In this document: piece by piece, positions 9,051-17,622 of the stretch
Numbering within the stretch: the first letter of the stretch is position 1
Layout: each line of letters begins with the position of its first letter
DNA from: Nitrosarchaeum sp.
Lineage (GTDB): Archaea; Thermoproteota; Nitrososphaeria; Nitrososphaerales; Nitrosopumilaceae
DNA: 64,000 nt
Direction of reading: 5' to 3'
Assembly: GCA_021414365.1 (NCBI GenBank)
Contig: JAIOOR010000024.1
Coordinates: 1 to 64,000, forward strand
Notes under the pieces: generated by a model
What the model was told of the DNA's origin: nothing
The model's input: the letters and a program-made list of their open reading frames with translations, nothing else
Databases searched by the model: none
Program-made: the position numbers and the translations under genes

Positions 9051-9445
9051 TTGAATTTACAAAGATTGAAGAAAAGTTTCTTCAGTCAATTGAAGAAGCA
9101 AGAATTGCAACATCACACACAGATATTCCACATGTAAAACCAGTGTCATTTGTTTATCACAAGGGCAGTATTTTTATTGCAACAGATTACCATACTAGGA
9201 CATTTAAAAATCTGAAAGTAAATCCGATAACAGCTGTAACAATTGACATCTATGAATCCGGAAAACATAGAGCAGTATGCATTCAAGGAAAACCAATCAT
9301 TTTAGAAGACGGTAAAGAATTTTTAGAGATATATAAAATATTTGAAGAAAAATTTGCATGGGTTAGAAATGATCCATGGAAAGAAAATGAAGCACCTTTT
9401 CTTAAAATTATTGCTACCAGTAAGACAAGTTGGGGACTAAAATAA
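9047..9445 (+). CDS. pyridoxamine 5'-phosphate oxidase-related FMN-binding split-barrel protein
   Basis: 132 aa. The pattern FLQSIEEARIATSHTDIPHV, then PVSFVYHKGSIFIATDYHTRTFKNL and AVTIDIYESGKHRAVCIQGKP, is that of PNPOx-like split barrels, which bind FMN or a related cofactor (F420, heme) as dimers. A specific substrate cannot be assigned. TTG is used as start because it overlaps the upstream stop (TTGA) and there is no in-frame ATG before the domain. Confidence 0.82.
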   Translation: MIEFTKIEEKFLQSIEEARIATSHTDIPHVKPVSFVYHKGSIFIATDYHTRTFKNLKVNPITAVTIDIYESGKHRAVCIQGKPIILEDGKEFLEIYKIFEEKFAWVRNDPWKENEAPFLKIIATSKTSWGLK

Positions 9446-9492
9446 GAAAATTCAAGTTTTAACAAGGTAAATTGGAAATCACTGGAGAATAT

Positions 9493-10500
9493 ATGAAAGA
9501 CGGGATAAAAGAGTTCATGTCTGCAATTAAGATAAAAAACTTGACAAAGAAATTTGGAAAATTTATTGCAGTTGATTCCATTAATTTAGAGATAAAAGAA
9601 GGTGAATTATTTGGACTTTTAGGGCCAAATGGTGCAGGCAAGTCAACTACATTAAACATGCTGGCAACAATGATGATGCCTACTTCAGGTAATGCAACGA
9701 TAAATAATGTTGAGATTACTAGTCAGGATTCAGTTAGAAGAACTATTGGAATGGTCTTTCAAGATCCAAGTCTTGATGATGAATTAACAGGTAAAGAAAA
9801 TTTGGAATTTCATGGAAGAATGTATCACATGCAAAAGAATCTCAGAGCAAACAGAATAGAAGAGGTTTTGAAATTAGTTGGACTAGAAGACAAAGCAAAA
9901 TTTCAAATTAAGACTTACTCCGGTGGAATGAAACGTAGATTGGAAATTGCACGTGGTCTAATGCATCATCCAAAGATTTTATTTTTAGACGAGCCAACTT
10001 TGGGACTAGACCCTCAAACTAGAAGAGGAATCTGGGATTACATACAAAAGTTAAACAAAGATGAGGGCCTCACCATCATTCTAACAACTCATTATATGGA
10101 AGAAGCAGACTATTTGTGCGACAGAATTGCAATAATAGATAATGGAAAGATAATTGCACTGGATACTCCTGAAAATATGAAAAATATAATGGGTGGAGAC
10201 ATACTGAAAATAGAAACCAGAGAATCAGGGAGTTTAGATAAAATTCTAAAGTTTGATTGGATAAAAGATAAGACAAGATTTGATGACTATCTCAATGTCA
10301 CGGTTGCGGATGGGGGTTCGGCCATACCAGATATTCTCAAAGCAGCTTCTGAAGCTGGAATCAAAATAGATTCTGTACATATGATAAGACCATCACTTGA
10401 AGATGTATTCATACATTATACTGGTAGAACCATAAGAGAGCAAGAAGCAGATTCTACTAATCAAATAAAATCAATGATGAATCAATGGGGCAAGAGATAA
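9493..10500 (+). CDS. ABC transporter ATP-binding protein (DrrA/ABC-2 type)
   Basis: About 335 aa. It has Walker A GLLGPNGAGKSTT, Q-loop VFQDP, signature TYSGGMKRRLEIARG, Walker B ILFLDEPTLGLDP and the switch His in TTHYMEE. The C-terminal ~100 residues after the nucleotide-binding domain match the extension of DrrA-like exporters. It pairs with the ABC-2 permease that follows. I chose the ATG at 9493 because GGAG sits about 6 nt upstream; an upstream TTG (9472) and an internal ATG (9517) are alternatives. Substrate unknown: lipid, drug or other small molecule. Confidence 0.93.
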   Translation: MKDGIKEFMSAIKIKNLTKKFGKFIAVDSINLEIKEGELFGLLGPNGAGKSTTLNMLATMMMPTSGNATINNVEITSQDSVRRTIGMVFQDPSLDDELTGKENLEFHGRMYHMQKNLRANRIEEVLKLVGLEDKAKFQIKTYSGGMKRRLEIARGLMHHPKILFLDEPTLGLDPQTRRGIWDYIQKLNKDEGLTIILTTHYMEEADYLCDRIAIIDNGKIIALDTPENMKNIMGGDILKIETRESGSLDKILKFDWIKDKTRFDDYLNVTVADGGSAIPDILKAASEAGIKIDSVHMIRPSLEDVFIHYTGRTIREQEADSTNQIKSMMNQWGKR

Positions 10501-11246
10501 TGTTTCAAGACATATACACAATTTGGCTAAGAGAGATGCTAAAATTTGTCAGAGCACGTTCAAGAATAGCAAGCAGTTTGGCAATGCCGTTTATCTGGTT
10601 ATTTATACTTGGATTTGGTTTTTCATCATCAATAACCATACCAGGTTTACCATACATAGGATTTCTCGCTCCAGGAATAATTGGAATGATTATTTTGTTT
10701 ACATCAATCTTTTCAGGGATATCAATAATTTATGATAGACAATTTGGTTTTCTTAAGGAAATTTTAGTTGCTCCAGTTTCTAGATCAAGCATAGTTATAG
10801 GTAAAACTTTTGGCGGAGCTACAATTGCAACAATCAATGGACTCATAGTACTTGGTATTTCCAGTGCACTAGGTTTCATAGATTTTGGGATTGGAACTCT
10901 GCTTGCAATTCCATTTATGATTTTGATTGCAATTTCATTTGTAGCTATGGGTCTGATAATAGCATCTAGAATGAAGAATATGGAGGGATTTCAGATGATA
11001 ATGTCATTTCTAGTAATGCCGATATTTCTTCTCTCAGGAGCACTATTCCCACTCAAGGATGTACCAGATGCAATGAAGGTGATTTCATATTTTGATCCAC
11101 TTAGTTACGGGATTGATGGAATCAGGGGTTCACTTGTAGGAATAACCAATGTAGGCATCATAACAGATTTCACTGTATTATTAGGAATATCTGTAGGCAT
11201 GATATCTTTTGGGACTGTGATGTTCAAAAAAAGCACTCAATCATAA
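10500..11246 (+). CDS. ABC-2 type transporter permease
   Basis: About 248 aa with six hydrophobic segments and the ABC-2 motifs typical of DrrB-like permeases (ERQFGF-like block DRQFGFLKEILVAPVSR, and SGALFPLKDVPDAMKVISYF near the fifth helix). It forms the membrane half of an exporter with the preceding ATPase. The ATG at 10500 overlaps the ATPase stop by one nucleotide (TAATG); another in-frame ATG at 10485 would give a 15 nt overlap. The transported substrate is not evident. Confidence 0.9.
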   Translation: MFQDIYTIWLREMLKFVRARSRIASSLAMPFIWLFILGFGFSSSITIPGLPYIGFLAPGIIGMIILFTSIFSGISIIYDRQFGFLKEILVAPVSRSSIVIGKTFGGATIATINGLIVLGISSALGFIDFGIGTLLAIPFMILIAISFVAMGLIIASRMKNMEGFQMIMSFLVMPIFLLSGALFPLKDVPDAMKVISYFDPLSYGIDGIRGSLVGITNVGIITDFTVLLGISVGMISFGTVMFKKSTQS

Positions 11247-11371
11247 TAGAGATTTTTCAATAATTTCCAATCCATAATTAATTAAATGGGTGAGAGTTTA
11301 TTTTAATGCCGAAATTCAAATTCTAGTTTAATAACCTAACAAATAAAAACACGTGATAAAAAAATATTGTA

Positions 11372-11650
11372 ATGTCAATCAAAATAAAATGTTCACACAT
11401 TTTGGTGCAAAAACAAAGCGAAGCAATAGCAATTTGCGAACGCATTAAAAATGGTGAGAAATTTGGAAAGATTGCAAAAGAACTATCAATTGACACAGGA
11501 AGCGCAAAAAAAGATGGTAGTTTGGGTTATTTTACAAAGGGAATGATGGTAAAACCATTTGAAGAGGCAGCATTCAAATTGCAAATTGGGGAAATGTCCG
11601 AACCAATAAAATCAGAGTTTGGATATCACATCATCAAGAGATTTGGATAG
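11372..11650 (+). CDS. parvulin-type peptidyl-prolyl cis-trans isomerase
   Basis: 92 aa, a single stand-alone parvulin domain. It shows the family blocks KCSHILVQ (first strand with His), [36 protein letters not shown] and [15 protein letters not shown]. It speeds cis/trans isomerisation of prolyl bonds. Small single-domain parvulins are characteristic of Thaumarchaeota (for example CsPinA of Cenarchaeum). There is no signal peptide, so it should act in the cytosol, though a surface association cannot be excluded. It stands alone, with its own promoter region of about 125 nt. Confidence 0.95.
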   Translation: MSIKIKCSHILVQKQSEAIAICERIKNGEKFGKIAKELSIDTGSAKKDGSLGYFTKGMMVKPFEEAAFKLQIGEMSEPIKSEFGYHIIKRFG

Positions 11651-11714
11651 ATATCTAAATCATATTTTTAGTTTTTATGATTTATCAAATAAAAAATTTG
11701 ACACCATAATATTT

Positions 11715-13232
11715 TTATAGAAATGCATCTAATCCAGTTTTTTCTAATTCAATTGCTTGATTCTTTTGCAATACTTTGGTCATTTTTTCACCCATTGACT
11801 TTGCAGAGGTCATTTTTCTTTTTCCAATCCAATAATATGTTTCATCAATAGTATTTTTTGCAATAAGTACAACTAATTTGCCGGTATCTTTTCTTCCAGT
11901 TCTACCTCTCCTTTGAACATAACGAATAGAGCTTGGGACGTTATCATAAAAAATTACTTGATTTACTTCAGAAATATCCAATCCCTCCTCACCTACACGG
12001 GTTGCAATCAATACTCTAAAGAGACCATCACGAAAGTTTTGGACAGTTTCTATTTGCTTTTTTTGTTTTAATCCTGTTTCTCCAGATTTTCCAATTAGTA
12101 TCGCAGCAGATATACCCATTTCGGTTAATTTGTTAAAAATTACATCAACTGAATCTCGATAGCTTGTAAATATCAGTGCTTTTCCAGGAATGGATTCGAT
12201 TATTTCTTTTAATTTTAGAATTTTAGAATGCTCAATTCCTTTTGATTGTGCGTCTTTGGCAAGATGTATTGCCCTTGTAAAATTAGGATCAATTTCAAAT
12301 AGTTCCTTTACTCCTGCACCTTTTTTTATTTTTGCACGCTCACAGAATTTTAAAAACGATGTAATTCCATGTGCCTCCAAAATATTCAGTGCATAGTGAA
12401 TTCGAATTGCGGTGAACAGTGGTTTTGCAGATCTTCTGTTTTGATTTAGAACAAACTGTCTAGTTCGTAATAATGCAGACAGAGATTGTTGCTCTGCAAG
12501 TTTAATTCCATTTTTCCTTAAAGTATCATATCGTTCATCTAAAGATAGTTTCAATAATGTCTGAATTGCTTTCATTTCAGGTGGAAGTTCTACACTAATC
12601 CATTCAGTGTTTGTCTCTTGTGTGTATGGTTTTACATCGGGACTATCTTCGGTTCTTTCAGCCACGCTTGAAATTCGTAGTTTAGTGAGAAGTTCTGTCG
12701 CCTTATCTTTTTCACTTGGAAGTGTTGCAGTCATTCCAAGAATTCTTGAATTTGAATTTGCGAATCTTTCTGCAATCCCTGAATATGCATAATCACCTAC
12801 AGTTCTATGAACTTCATCGTATATCACCAAACTGAATTGATCTGGAGAAACAATTTGTCTATCTAAATCGTTTTTTGCAATTTCAGGAGTAGCACAAATT
12901 ACACTGTTATTCCAAAGTTGAGTTCTTTTTTGGATAGGATCTTCTCCGGTAATCAGTGAAATGTCATTGATGGTGAGATTTTTTTTCAAGAATTCATAGT
13001 GTTGATTTACTAAAACTCTAGTAGGTGCCAAAAATAAAACACCTCCAGTTCCTTTTAATAAGAACTCTGCAATAACTTGCAAAGCAATAGCAGTTTTTCC
13101 CAAACCTGTAGGTAACACCACGATGCAGTTTTCCTGCATTGCCTGATTTGCTAGATTTACCTGATAATCCCTTTTTTCAATAGAATTTTTTTGAATGTAT
13201 TTTTTGTCAATATATTCCAAATCAAAGATCAC
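11715..13232 (-). CDS. Hef/FANCM-type superfamily 2 DNA helicase without nuclease domain
   Basis: 505 aa, GTG start. Helicase motifs in order: LPTGLGKT (I), APTRVL (Ia), YDEVH (II), MTATLPS (III), the Hef-type insert, IFTSYRDS (IV), ATRVGEEGLDISEVNQVIFY (V) and QRRGRTGR (VI). Euryarchaeal Hef continues into an XPF-like nuclease plus HhH; here the protein stops after the helicase. The C-terminus ends KTGLDAFL, which resembles a PCNA-interacting (PIP) box and is like the tail of the DNA polymerase in this window. Likely role: processing of stalled forks. No operon partner; convergent with the parvulin. Confidence 0.9.
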   Translation of the reverse strand: MIFDLEYIDKKYIQKNSIEKRDYQVNLANQAMQENCIVVLPTGLGKTAIALQVIAEFLLKGTGGVLFLAPTRVLVNQHYEFLKKNLTINDISLITGEDPIQKRTQLWNNSVICATPEIAKNDLDRQIVSPDQFSLVIYDEVHRTVGDYAYSGIAERFANSNSRILGMTATLPSEKDKATELLTKLRISSVAERTEDSPDVKPYTQETNTEWISVELPPEMKAIQTLLKLSLDERYDTLRKNGIKLAEQQSLSALLRTRQFVLNQNRRSAKPLFTAIRIHYALNILEAHGITSFLKFCERAKIKKGAGVKELFEIDPNFTRAIHLAKDAQSKGIEHSKILKLKEIIESIPGKALIFTSYRDSVDVIFNKLTEMGISAAILIGKSGETGLKQKKQIETVQNFRDGLFRVLIATRVGEEGLDISEVNQVIFYDNVPSSIRYVQRRGRTGRKDTGKLVVLIAKNTIDETYYWIGKRKMTSAKSMGEKMTKVLQKNQAIELEKTGLDAFL

Positions 13233-13446
13233 TAACTGAACTTGAATTTTATTGATTTTATGCTTTCGTATAGAATTGTTAAGCTAATACTAAACTCTAA
13301 ATCAATTCTTTTTTCTTTAAAAAGAAATAGGTTACGGATCAGACTTATTTCGTTCATAAAATAACAGTGATATATTACTTCTATGTTTACTATTTCCAGA
13401 AAATAAAGGAAGTATAACTAGAATACAAAGAACAGTAAGAGAGAGC

Positions 13447-13635
13447 ATGGTAGAAGATCATCAAGTAATAATAACTTCAGAACTAATAGATAAGATACAT
13501 AGTATGATGAATTCCATAGATGCTGAAAACAATACAGTGTATCGTTGTGGTCAGTGTAAGAATATCTTAGATTCAACATGGTTCTGTGAAGTATGTAAGT
13601 ATCAACACAACATCATTACTTCAACTCGTGACTAA
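13447..13635 (+). CDS. small zinc-ribbon protein
   Basis: 62 aa, unrecognised as a named family. It has an acidic-helical N-terminal half and then a four-cysteine ribbon, CGQCKNILDSTWFCEVC (Cys-x2-Cys, nine residues, Cys-x2-Cys), suited to bind one zinc ion. It might bind nucleic acid or protein. It is monocistronic in an otherwise sparse stretch between the helicase and the second TrmB regulator. Confidence 0.6.
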   Translation: MVEDHQVIITSELIDKIHSMMNSIDAENNTVYRCGQCKNILDSTWFCEVCKYQHNIITSTRD

Positions 13636-13732
13636 ATTACAGTATAGAGTTAGATAGTAGATTCGCTAAACAGAATCAAGGTATACCGCGTTACCATATT
13701 GTGATAAAAAGAGTTTTGGAGATTGTAAAAGA
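13636..13732. other. intergenic spacer
   Basis: AT-rich spacer after the zinc-ribbon gene. I see no RNA gene or conserved structure. A GGAG 11 nt before the ATG at 13733 is the only possible ribosome site for the small ORF that follows. Confidence 0.4.
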
Positions 13733-13897
13733 ATGAAATATTGCAAAGGTTGCAACTGTGATTGTCACTTTAGTCATAAAATCAATTTACGACATCCAGT
13801 TTTAGTGGGCATATCTCTTGTCGTAATTACTTACAAATACCACACTAACAGAAAAGTACATCAGACAAATATTTCCAATATATTGAATCTCGTGTAA
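13733..13897 (+). CDS. candidate 54 aa Cys-rich small membrane protein
   Basis: Unrecognised small ORF. It begins MKYCKGCNCDCHFSHK, with Cys4, Cys7, Cys9, Cys11 and two histidines, and continues with a hydrophobic stretch (about residues 22-34, PVLVGISLVVITY) that could be one membrane helix or a buried strand. The Cys-x2-Cys-x-Cys-x-Cys pattern suggests metal binding. The ribosome site is weak and no neighbour is coupled to it, so it may be spurious. It fills much of a stretch that would otherwise be noncoding. Confidence 0.35.
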   Translation: MKYCKGCNCDCHFSHKINLRHPVLVGISLVVITYKYHTNRKVHQTNISNILNLV

Positions 13898-14062
13898 TCA
13901 TATTGAACAGACAAACAAAAACATCTTTTTGAAAAATTATATGGGATTTTTCGATACGATAATCCATCTTTCTTAGTCTCAGTTTTTTCTTTTTTTGAAT
14001 CCTTGCTGTATGTTCAATTTAGACAGAGATTAGAGTATAAAATCATAAATAAATTATAATTA
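13898..14062. other. intergenic region upstream of second TrmB gene
   Basis: Contains T-rich runs (about 13985-14003) that could end upstream transcripts, and the TATA box for the TrmB gene. I see no ORF or RNA gene in it. Confidence 0.4.
14036..14043 (+). promoter_or_regulatory. TATA box for TrmB paralogue (leaderless)
   Basis: TATAAAAT centred about 24 nt upstream of the TTG start codon at 14063, the archaeal TATA-to-start distance expected for a leaderless transcript. It supports the TTG start. Confidence 0.55.
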
Positions 14063-14908
14063 TTGGCAACTACAAATGTTGAGCATTATAGAGAAGAGAT
14101 TGATGTAACACCATCCATAGAATACATAAACGAGGTGGGTCGCGAGTTCACAAATGCACTTGGAATGAATGATGTGGAAGGAAGAGCATACATGTCATTA
14201 CTAAGAACTGGACCAATTACGGCAAGCTCACTTGCAAAAGATTTGAACATAGACAGAGCCAAAGCATACAGAATGGTTGAAAAATTATCTGCAGATGGCT
14301 TTATTTCAATGTCATTTTCAAGTCCAAAAAAATGCATTCCAATAGATCCTGAAAATGCGTATGCTGCATGTCTTGAAAGAAAAGAACACGAACTGAAAAA
14401 TTTTAAAGAAATGGGGAAAAAGATAATTCCTAGAGTCAAAGGAGTGGTATGTGCACGATTTGGTTCAAACACGCCATCATTTAGAATATTACACGGAACT
14501 GAAAAAATTTATTCTGCAATTGAAAATTTACTAGAAGATGATTCGAAATTAGTATACATGGTAACTACATCAGATGATGTAGCAAAGATGTATCATTCTG
14601 GAATTCCAGAAAAAATTAAAAAATTAGAAGAGAATGGAGGTAAAGTACGATTAATTATAGATATAGAAGATAGAAAGATGCTTCCATTTTTAAAAAGACT
14701 AAACGCAACAGAGATTCGATTAGGGGCCCTTCCATCAAGTGGAAGGATGATTATTTCAGAAAACAGTTTGGTAATGTCAAACATTAACAAGATGAACGAA
14801 GATCCTACAAAAGATTATGCATTATCAACCAATGCTTCAGAGATGATAAACTCTATCTTTAGTTTGTGCAGTTTACTTTGGAAAAACTCTAAAGACGTTG
14901 ACGTTTAA
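14063..14908 (+). CDS. TrmB-family transcriptional regulator (paralogue)
   Basis: 281 aa, same length and layout as the regulator at 7447-8292. The HTH reads LRTGPITASSLAKDLNIDRA then RMVEKLSADGFIS. A charged linker and the C-terminal domain with SGIPEKIKKLEENGGKVRL and ALSTNASEMINSIFSLCSLL are shared in pattern with the paralogue. It uses a TTG start, supported by the TATA box at 14036. It is monocistronic. Its targets are unknown; the MFS gene 209 nt downstream is one candidate. The pair indicates an old duplication within this lineage. Confidence 0.88.
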   Translation: MATTNVEHYREEIDVTPSIEYINEVGREFTNALGMNDVEGRAYMSLLRTGPITASSLAKDLNIDRAKAYRMVEKLSADGFISMSFSSPKKCIPIDPENAYAACLERKEHELKNFKEMGKKIIPRVKGVVCARFGSNTPSFRILHGTEKIYSAIENLLEDDSKLVYMVTTSDDVAKMYHSGIPEKIKKLEENGGKVRLIIDIEDRKMLPFLKRLNATEIRLGALPSSGRMIISENSLVMSNINKMNEDPTKDYALSTNASEMINSIFSLCSLLWKNSKDVDV

Positions 14909-15117
14909 TTCCTAAAAAACAAGAGCACATCTAAGAACTCTACTTTTAATCATCTTTAATTTGAATATCTAAAAAATTGAAAACATAGCCAGAATTAATA
15001 CATCTAGATATATTGAATCAATTCTTTTTGTTAATATGTCAAACTTCAATCTATGATGTCTTTTTGAAGTCAAGTTAATACATTATTTCAGGATCCAAAG
15101 AGGACTGTGGAAGTAGA

Positions 15118-16389
15118 TTGAAAACAAGTAGAAAATGGATGTTATTTGTTTTACCATCCAGCATAACAGCAGAGGGACTACATATTATCATACCATTGTA
15201 TGTCCTTTTTCTTGGAGGCAGTGTGGCAGACGTTGGAGTTGTGATAGGACTTCATTATGGACTATCAGCAATCGGTGCAGTATTTTGGGGAAAGATAATT
15301 GACAAATATCACATAAAGCGAGCAATATTGGTTACTTGTTTTTTAGCAATTACAATTTGTTGTGTAGGATTGTTTTTTACAGTTGATTTGAGTTTAGTAA
15401 TAATAATTTCATCAATTTCAGGATTTTTTATCATTGGAAAAAACCCGGTAACTCAAATACTGGTGATGGAATCCGTGCCAAATAATCAATGGAGTAGATT
15501 ATTTACACTCATTTCAATTATAACCAGTTTTGGAAGTTTGGCTGCATTTTTGGTTGGCTCTGTATGGGACAGATTTTTTGATCTTAGACCATATTTCCTT
15601 TTTTGTGCAATTACTAGTGCAATTGCAACAGGCTTGAGTTTTGGAGTGAGTAGTAAAAGCATCATAGAAAGACACACCATAGTGCATTCAATATATGGCA
15701 TAAAACATATTTTCAGTCACAACAGATTAAATTTTCAATTTATCTTTACAAAAATTCCACATCCTCATGATTTTAAACCAATATTTACAATATTTCAGAG
15801 AAAAAATTCTCATGACATCGGAATACTTTTTTTAACAAATTTCTTGTTTTATTTTGGTAGTAATGTTTTCTTTACAGCATTCATACCATTTCTAAAAAAA
15901 TTTGATTTTACAAATTCAGAAGTTTTTCTAGTATACATGATTCAAACAATAATGTTACTTACAATATTTTTCTTTGTTCCTCGGTTCATTTCAAGAATTA
16001 CAGAAGAACATGCAACGCAAATATCATACCTACCAAGAATTTTGGGAATCATCATAGCTGCTTCATTTATTCCGAATATGATAGGAGTTAATTCACTTTT
16101 GATGGCAATAATTTCATCATGTATCATGGTTTCAGCATTTTCGATTTTCAGTGTATCAAATTCGATAATTTTATTCAAATCAATTCCTAAAGGTTTTGAG
16201 GGAACATATCTTGGTGTGAATAGTTTCATGGTAGGCATTGGAATATTTGCAGGAGCGTTAACTTCAGGATATGTTTCGCACGCAATAAGTTATTCTGCAA
16301 CATTTGCCATAGCAATTTGCATAATTTTCTCATCACTTGTAACATTTAGGATCTTTTTGAAACATAGATTGTCACATAAAGTAATCTAG
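15118..16389 (+). CDS. major facilitator superfamily transporter
   Basis: 423 aa with about 12 hydrophobic helices. The MFS motif A-like loop lies between helices 2 and 3 (GAVFWGKIIDKYHIKRAIL, about residues 57-75). A long cytoplasmic loop at about 185-235 separates the two six-helix halves. It would move a small solute across the cytoplasmic membrane; the substrate cannot be predicted. The start is TTG, in frame with no earlier ATG, after a purine-rich leader. There is no operon partner. Confidence 0.87.
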   Translation: MKTSRKWMLFVLPSSITAEGLHIIIPLYVLFLGGSVADVGVVIGLHYGLSAIGAVFWGKIIDKYHIKRAILVTCFLAITICCVGLFFTVDLSLVIIISSISGFFIIGKNPVTQILVMESVPNNQWSRLFTLISIITSFGSLAAFLVGSVWDRFFDLRPYFLFCAITSAIATGLSFGVSSKSIIERHTIVHSIYGIKHIFSHNRLNFQFIFTKIPHPHDFKPIFTIFQRKNSHDIGILFLTNFLFYFGSNVFFTAFIPFLKKFDFTNSEVFLVYMIQTIMLLTIFFFVPRFISRITEEHATQISYLPRILGIIIAASFIPNMIGVNSLLMAIISSCIMVSAFSIFSVSNSIILFKSIPKGFEGTYLGVNSFMVGIGIFAGALTSGYVSHAISYSATFAIAICIIFSSLVTFRIFLKHRLSHKVI

Positions 16390-16461
16390 ATAACAATTTC
16401 AATATTCAAATATGAAAATCCAGAGCATACAAAAAGTTAAGGTAAATTAAAAACAAATAAT

Positions 16462-17292
16462 CTAGTATTGTGGAATAATCAGTCTAGATTTTGAAGAGAC
16501 TACGATAATAGATATGATTGCTACAGCCAAAATCATTACTGCTATTGAACCAAATTCTGGTACCACTACCCCATTGTCGATCTCAATTTGGATAGACTGT
16601 TTATGTTCAGATGAAAGTCCTTGATTTGCAGTAATAGTATACATGCCATTTTCTTTCCATTGTGGACCACCAGTTACGATTTCTGTTGAAAATCCACCAT
16701 CAGCATCAGGGGTTAATTGTCCAACTGAAATCAAGTTTCCATTTGGTGAAATGATCCTATATGTAATATCAGTTACAGAACTTGTTGTACTTCCAATTAG
16801 AGTAACTTTATTCCCACCATTTTCAAATTTAGTAGATAGTGTAATTGGATTTGGAATTTTATCTGCCATGTTTGATTCTGGAGTGTTATCCATCATGTTT
16901 GATTCAGGTGATTTAATTACAGGTGATTTTGGAATTGGATTTGAGCCAACGACAGAAAATTGAATTTTTGCAATATTCCCAATTTCTTCATGACTTGCAG
17001 TTACAGTGTAAACACCGATTTGAAAACTTGGAAGAGTTGGTTGAACTAGCCATCTAAATGTACCATCAGTGTTAACGGTCAGATTTGGCGAGTATACAAC
17101 TACTCCGTCAGGAGATGTTACAGTTAGAGTAACAGGTTTGAAAGTAGCTACACCTGTAACCTTTCCAACAACTAATACAGTATCCAAAGAATTTATTTCA
17201 GTTTGAGTTGTACTTAATTCAATCATAGGCTCTGCAAAAGCAACAACTGGAACAGAAATTGCAATTAAAACAAGTAATGCGATTTTGAGCAC
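16462..17292 (-). CDS. secreted PEFG-CTERM surface protein with Ig-like repeats
   Basis: 276 aa, GTG start. A Sec signal (LKIALLVLIAISVPVVAFAE) precedes two beta-sandwich, bacterial Ig-like regions of about 90 residues each (TVTSPDGVVVYSPNLTVNTD and ITYRIISPNGNLISVGQLTP). Between them lies a repeated linker (ESNMMDNTP, ESNMADKIP). The C-terminus is VVPEFGSIAVMILAVAIISI followed by VVSSKSRL: the PEFG-CTERM sorting signal known from Thaumarchaeota, thought to be cut by an archaeosortase-like enzyme. It should be displayed on the cell surface. No sortase gene lies in the window. Confidence 0.88.
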   Translation of the reverse strand: MLKIALLVLIAISVPVVAFAEPMIELSTTQTEINSLDTVLVVGKVTGVATFKPVTLTVTSPDGVVVYSPNLTVNTDGTFRWLVQPTLPSFQIGVYTVTASHEEIGNIAKIQFSVVGSNPIPKSPVIKSPESNMMDNTPESNMADKIPNPITLSTKFENGGNKVTLIGSTTSSVTDITYRIISPNGNLISVGQLTPDADGGFSTEIVTGGPQWKENGMYTITANQGLSSEHKQSIQIEIDNGVVVPEFGSIAVMILAVAIISIIVVSSKSRLIIPQY

Positions 17293-17427
17293 TTTATTTA
17301 TGAATAATTGTTCGTATATTAATTATCCTATGCATAACAATGGCGGAGTTTAGATCTTGGAATTGATTTTAGAAAAAATAAATATCAATTATATAAAATT
17401 GGATTTTTGGCCATAATGAATTCTGCA

Positions 17428-17535
17428 TTAAACTCCGATCTGATTAAACGGGTGATTTGTAATATCATGATGGATATCTGCATGTTGTTCTTGTTTGAAT
17501 GTTAGATCGCATCTATAACATTTCCAAGATTTCAT
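17428..17535 (-). CDS. 35 aa C2H2-type zinc-finger miniprotein
   Basis: Small ORF MKSWKCYRCDLTFKQEQHAD, then IHHDITNHPF and a short tail. It has Cys6-x2-Cys9, an aromatic Phe13, and His18, His22/His23 and His28, the spacing of a single C2H2-like zinc finger. A TTATATG element about 28 nt upstream of the ATG suggests a leaderless transcript. Single-finger proteins of this size are frequent in Thaumarchaeota and may bind DNA, RNA or protein. It lies inside the 330 nt gap between the PEFG-CTERM gene and the VIT transporter; the rest of that gap holds nothing I can identify. Confidence 0.6.
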   Translation of the reverse strand: MKSWKCYRCDLTFKQEQHADIHHDITNHPFNQIGV

Positions 17536-17622
17536 ATTTTATAGATAGTTGATTTCTGCATATAACCACCGCGAATAATTCATTCATACAAATGATCAGT
17601 TTCATAGGAAGCATTTTTACAA

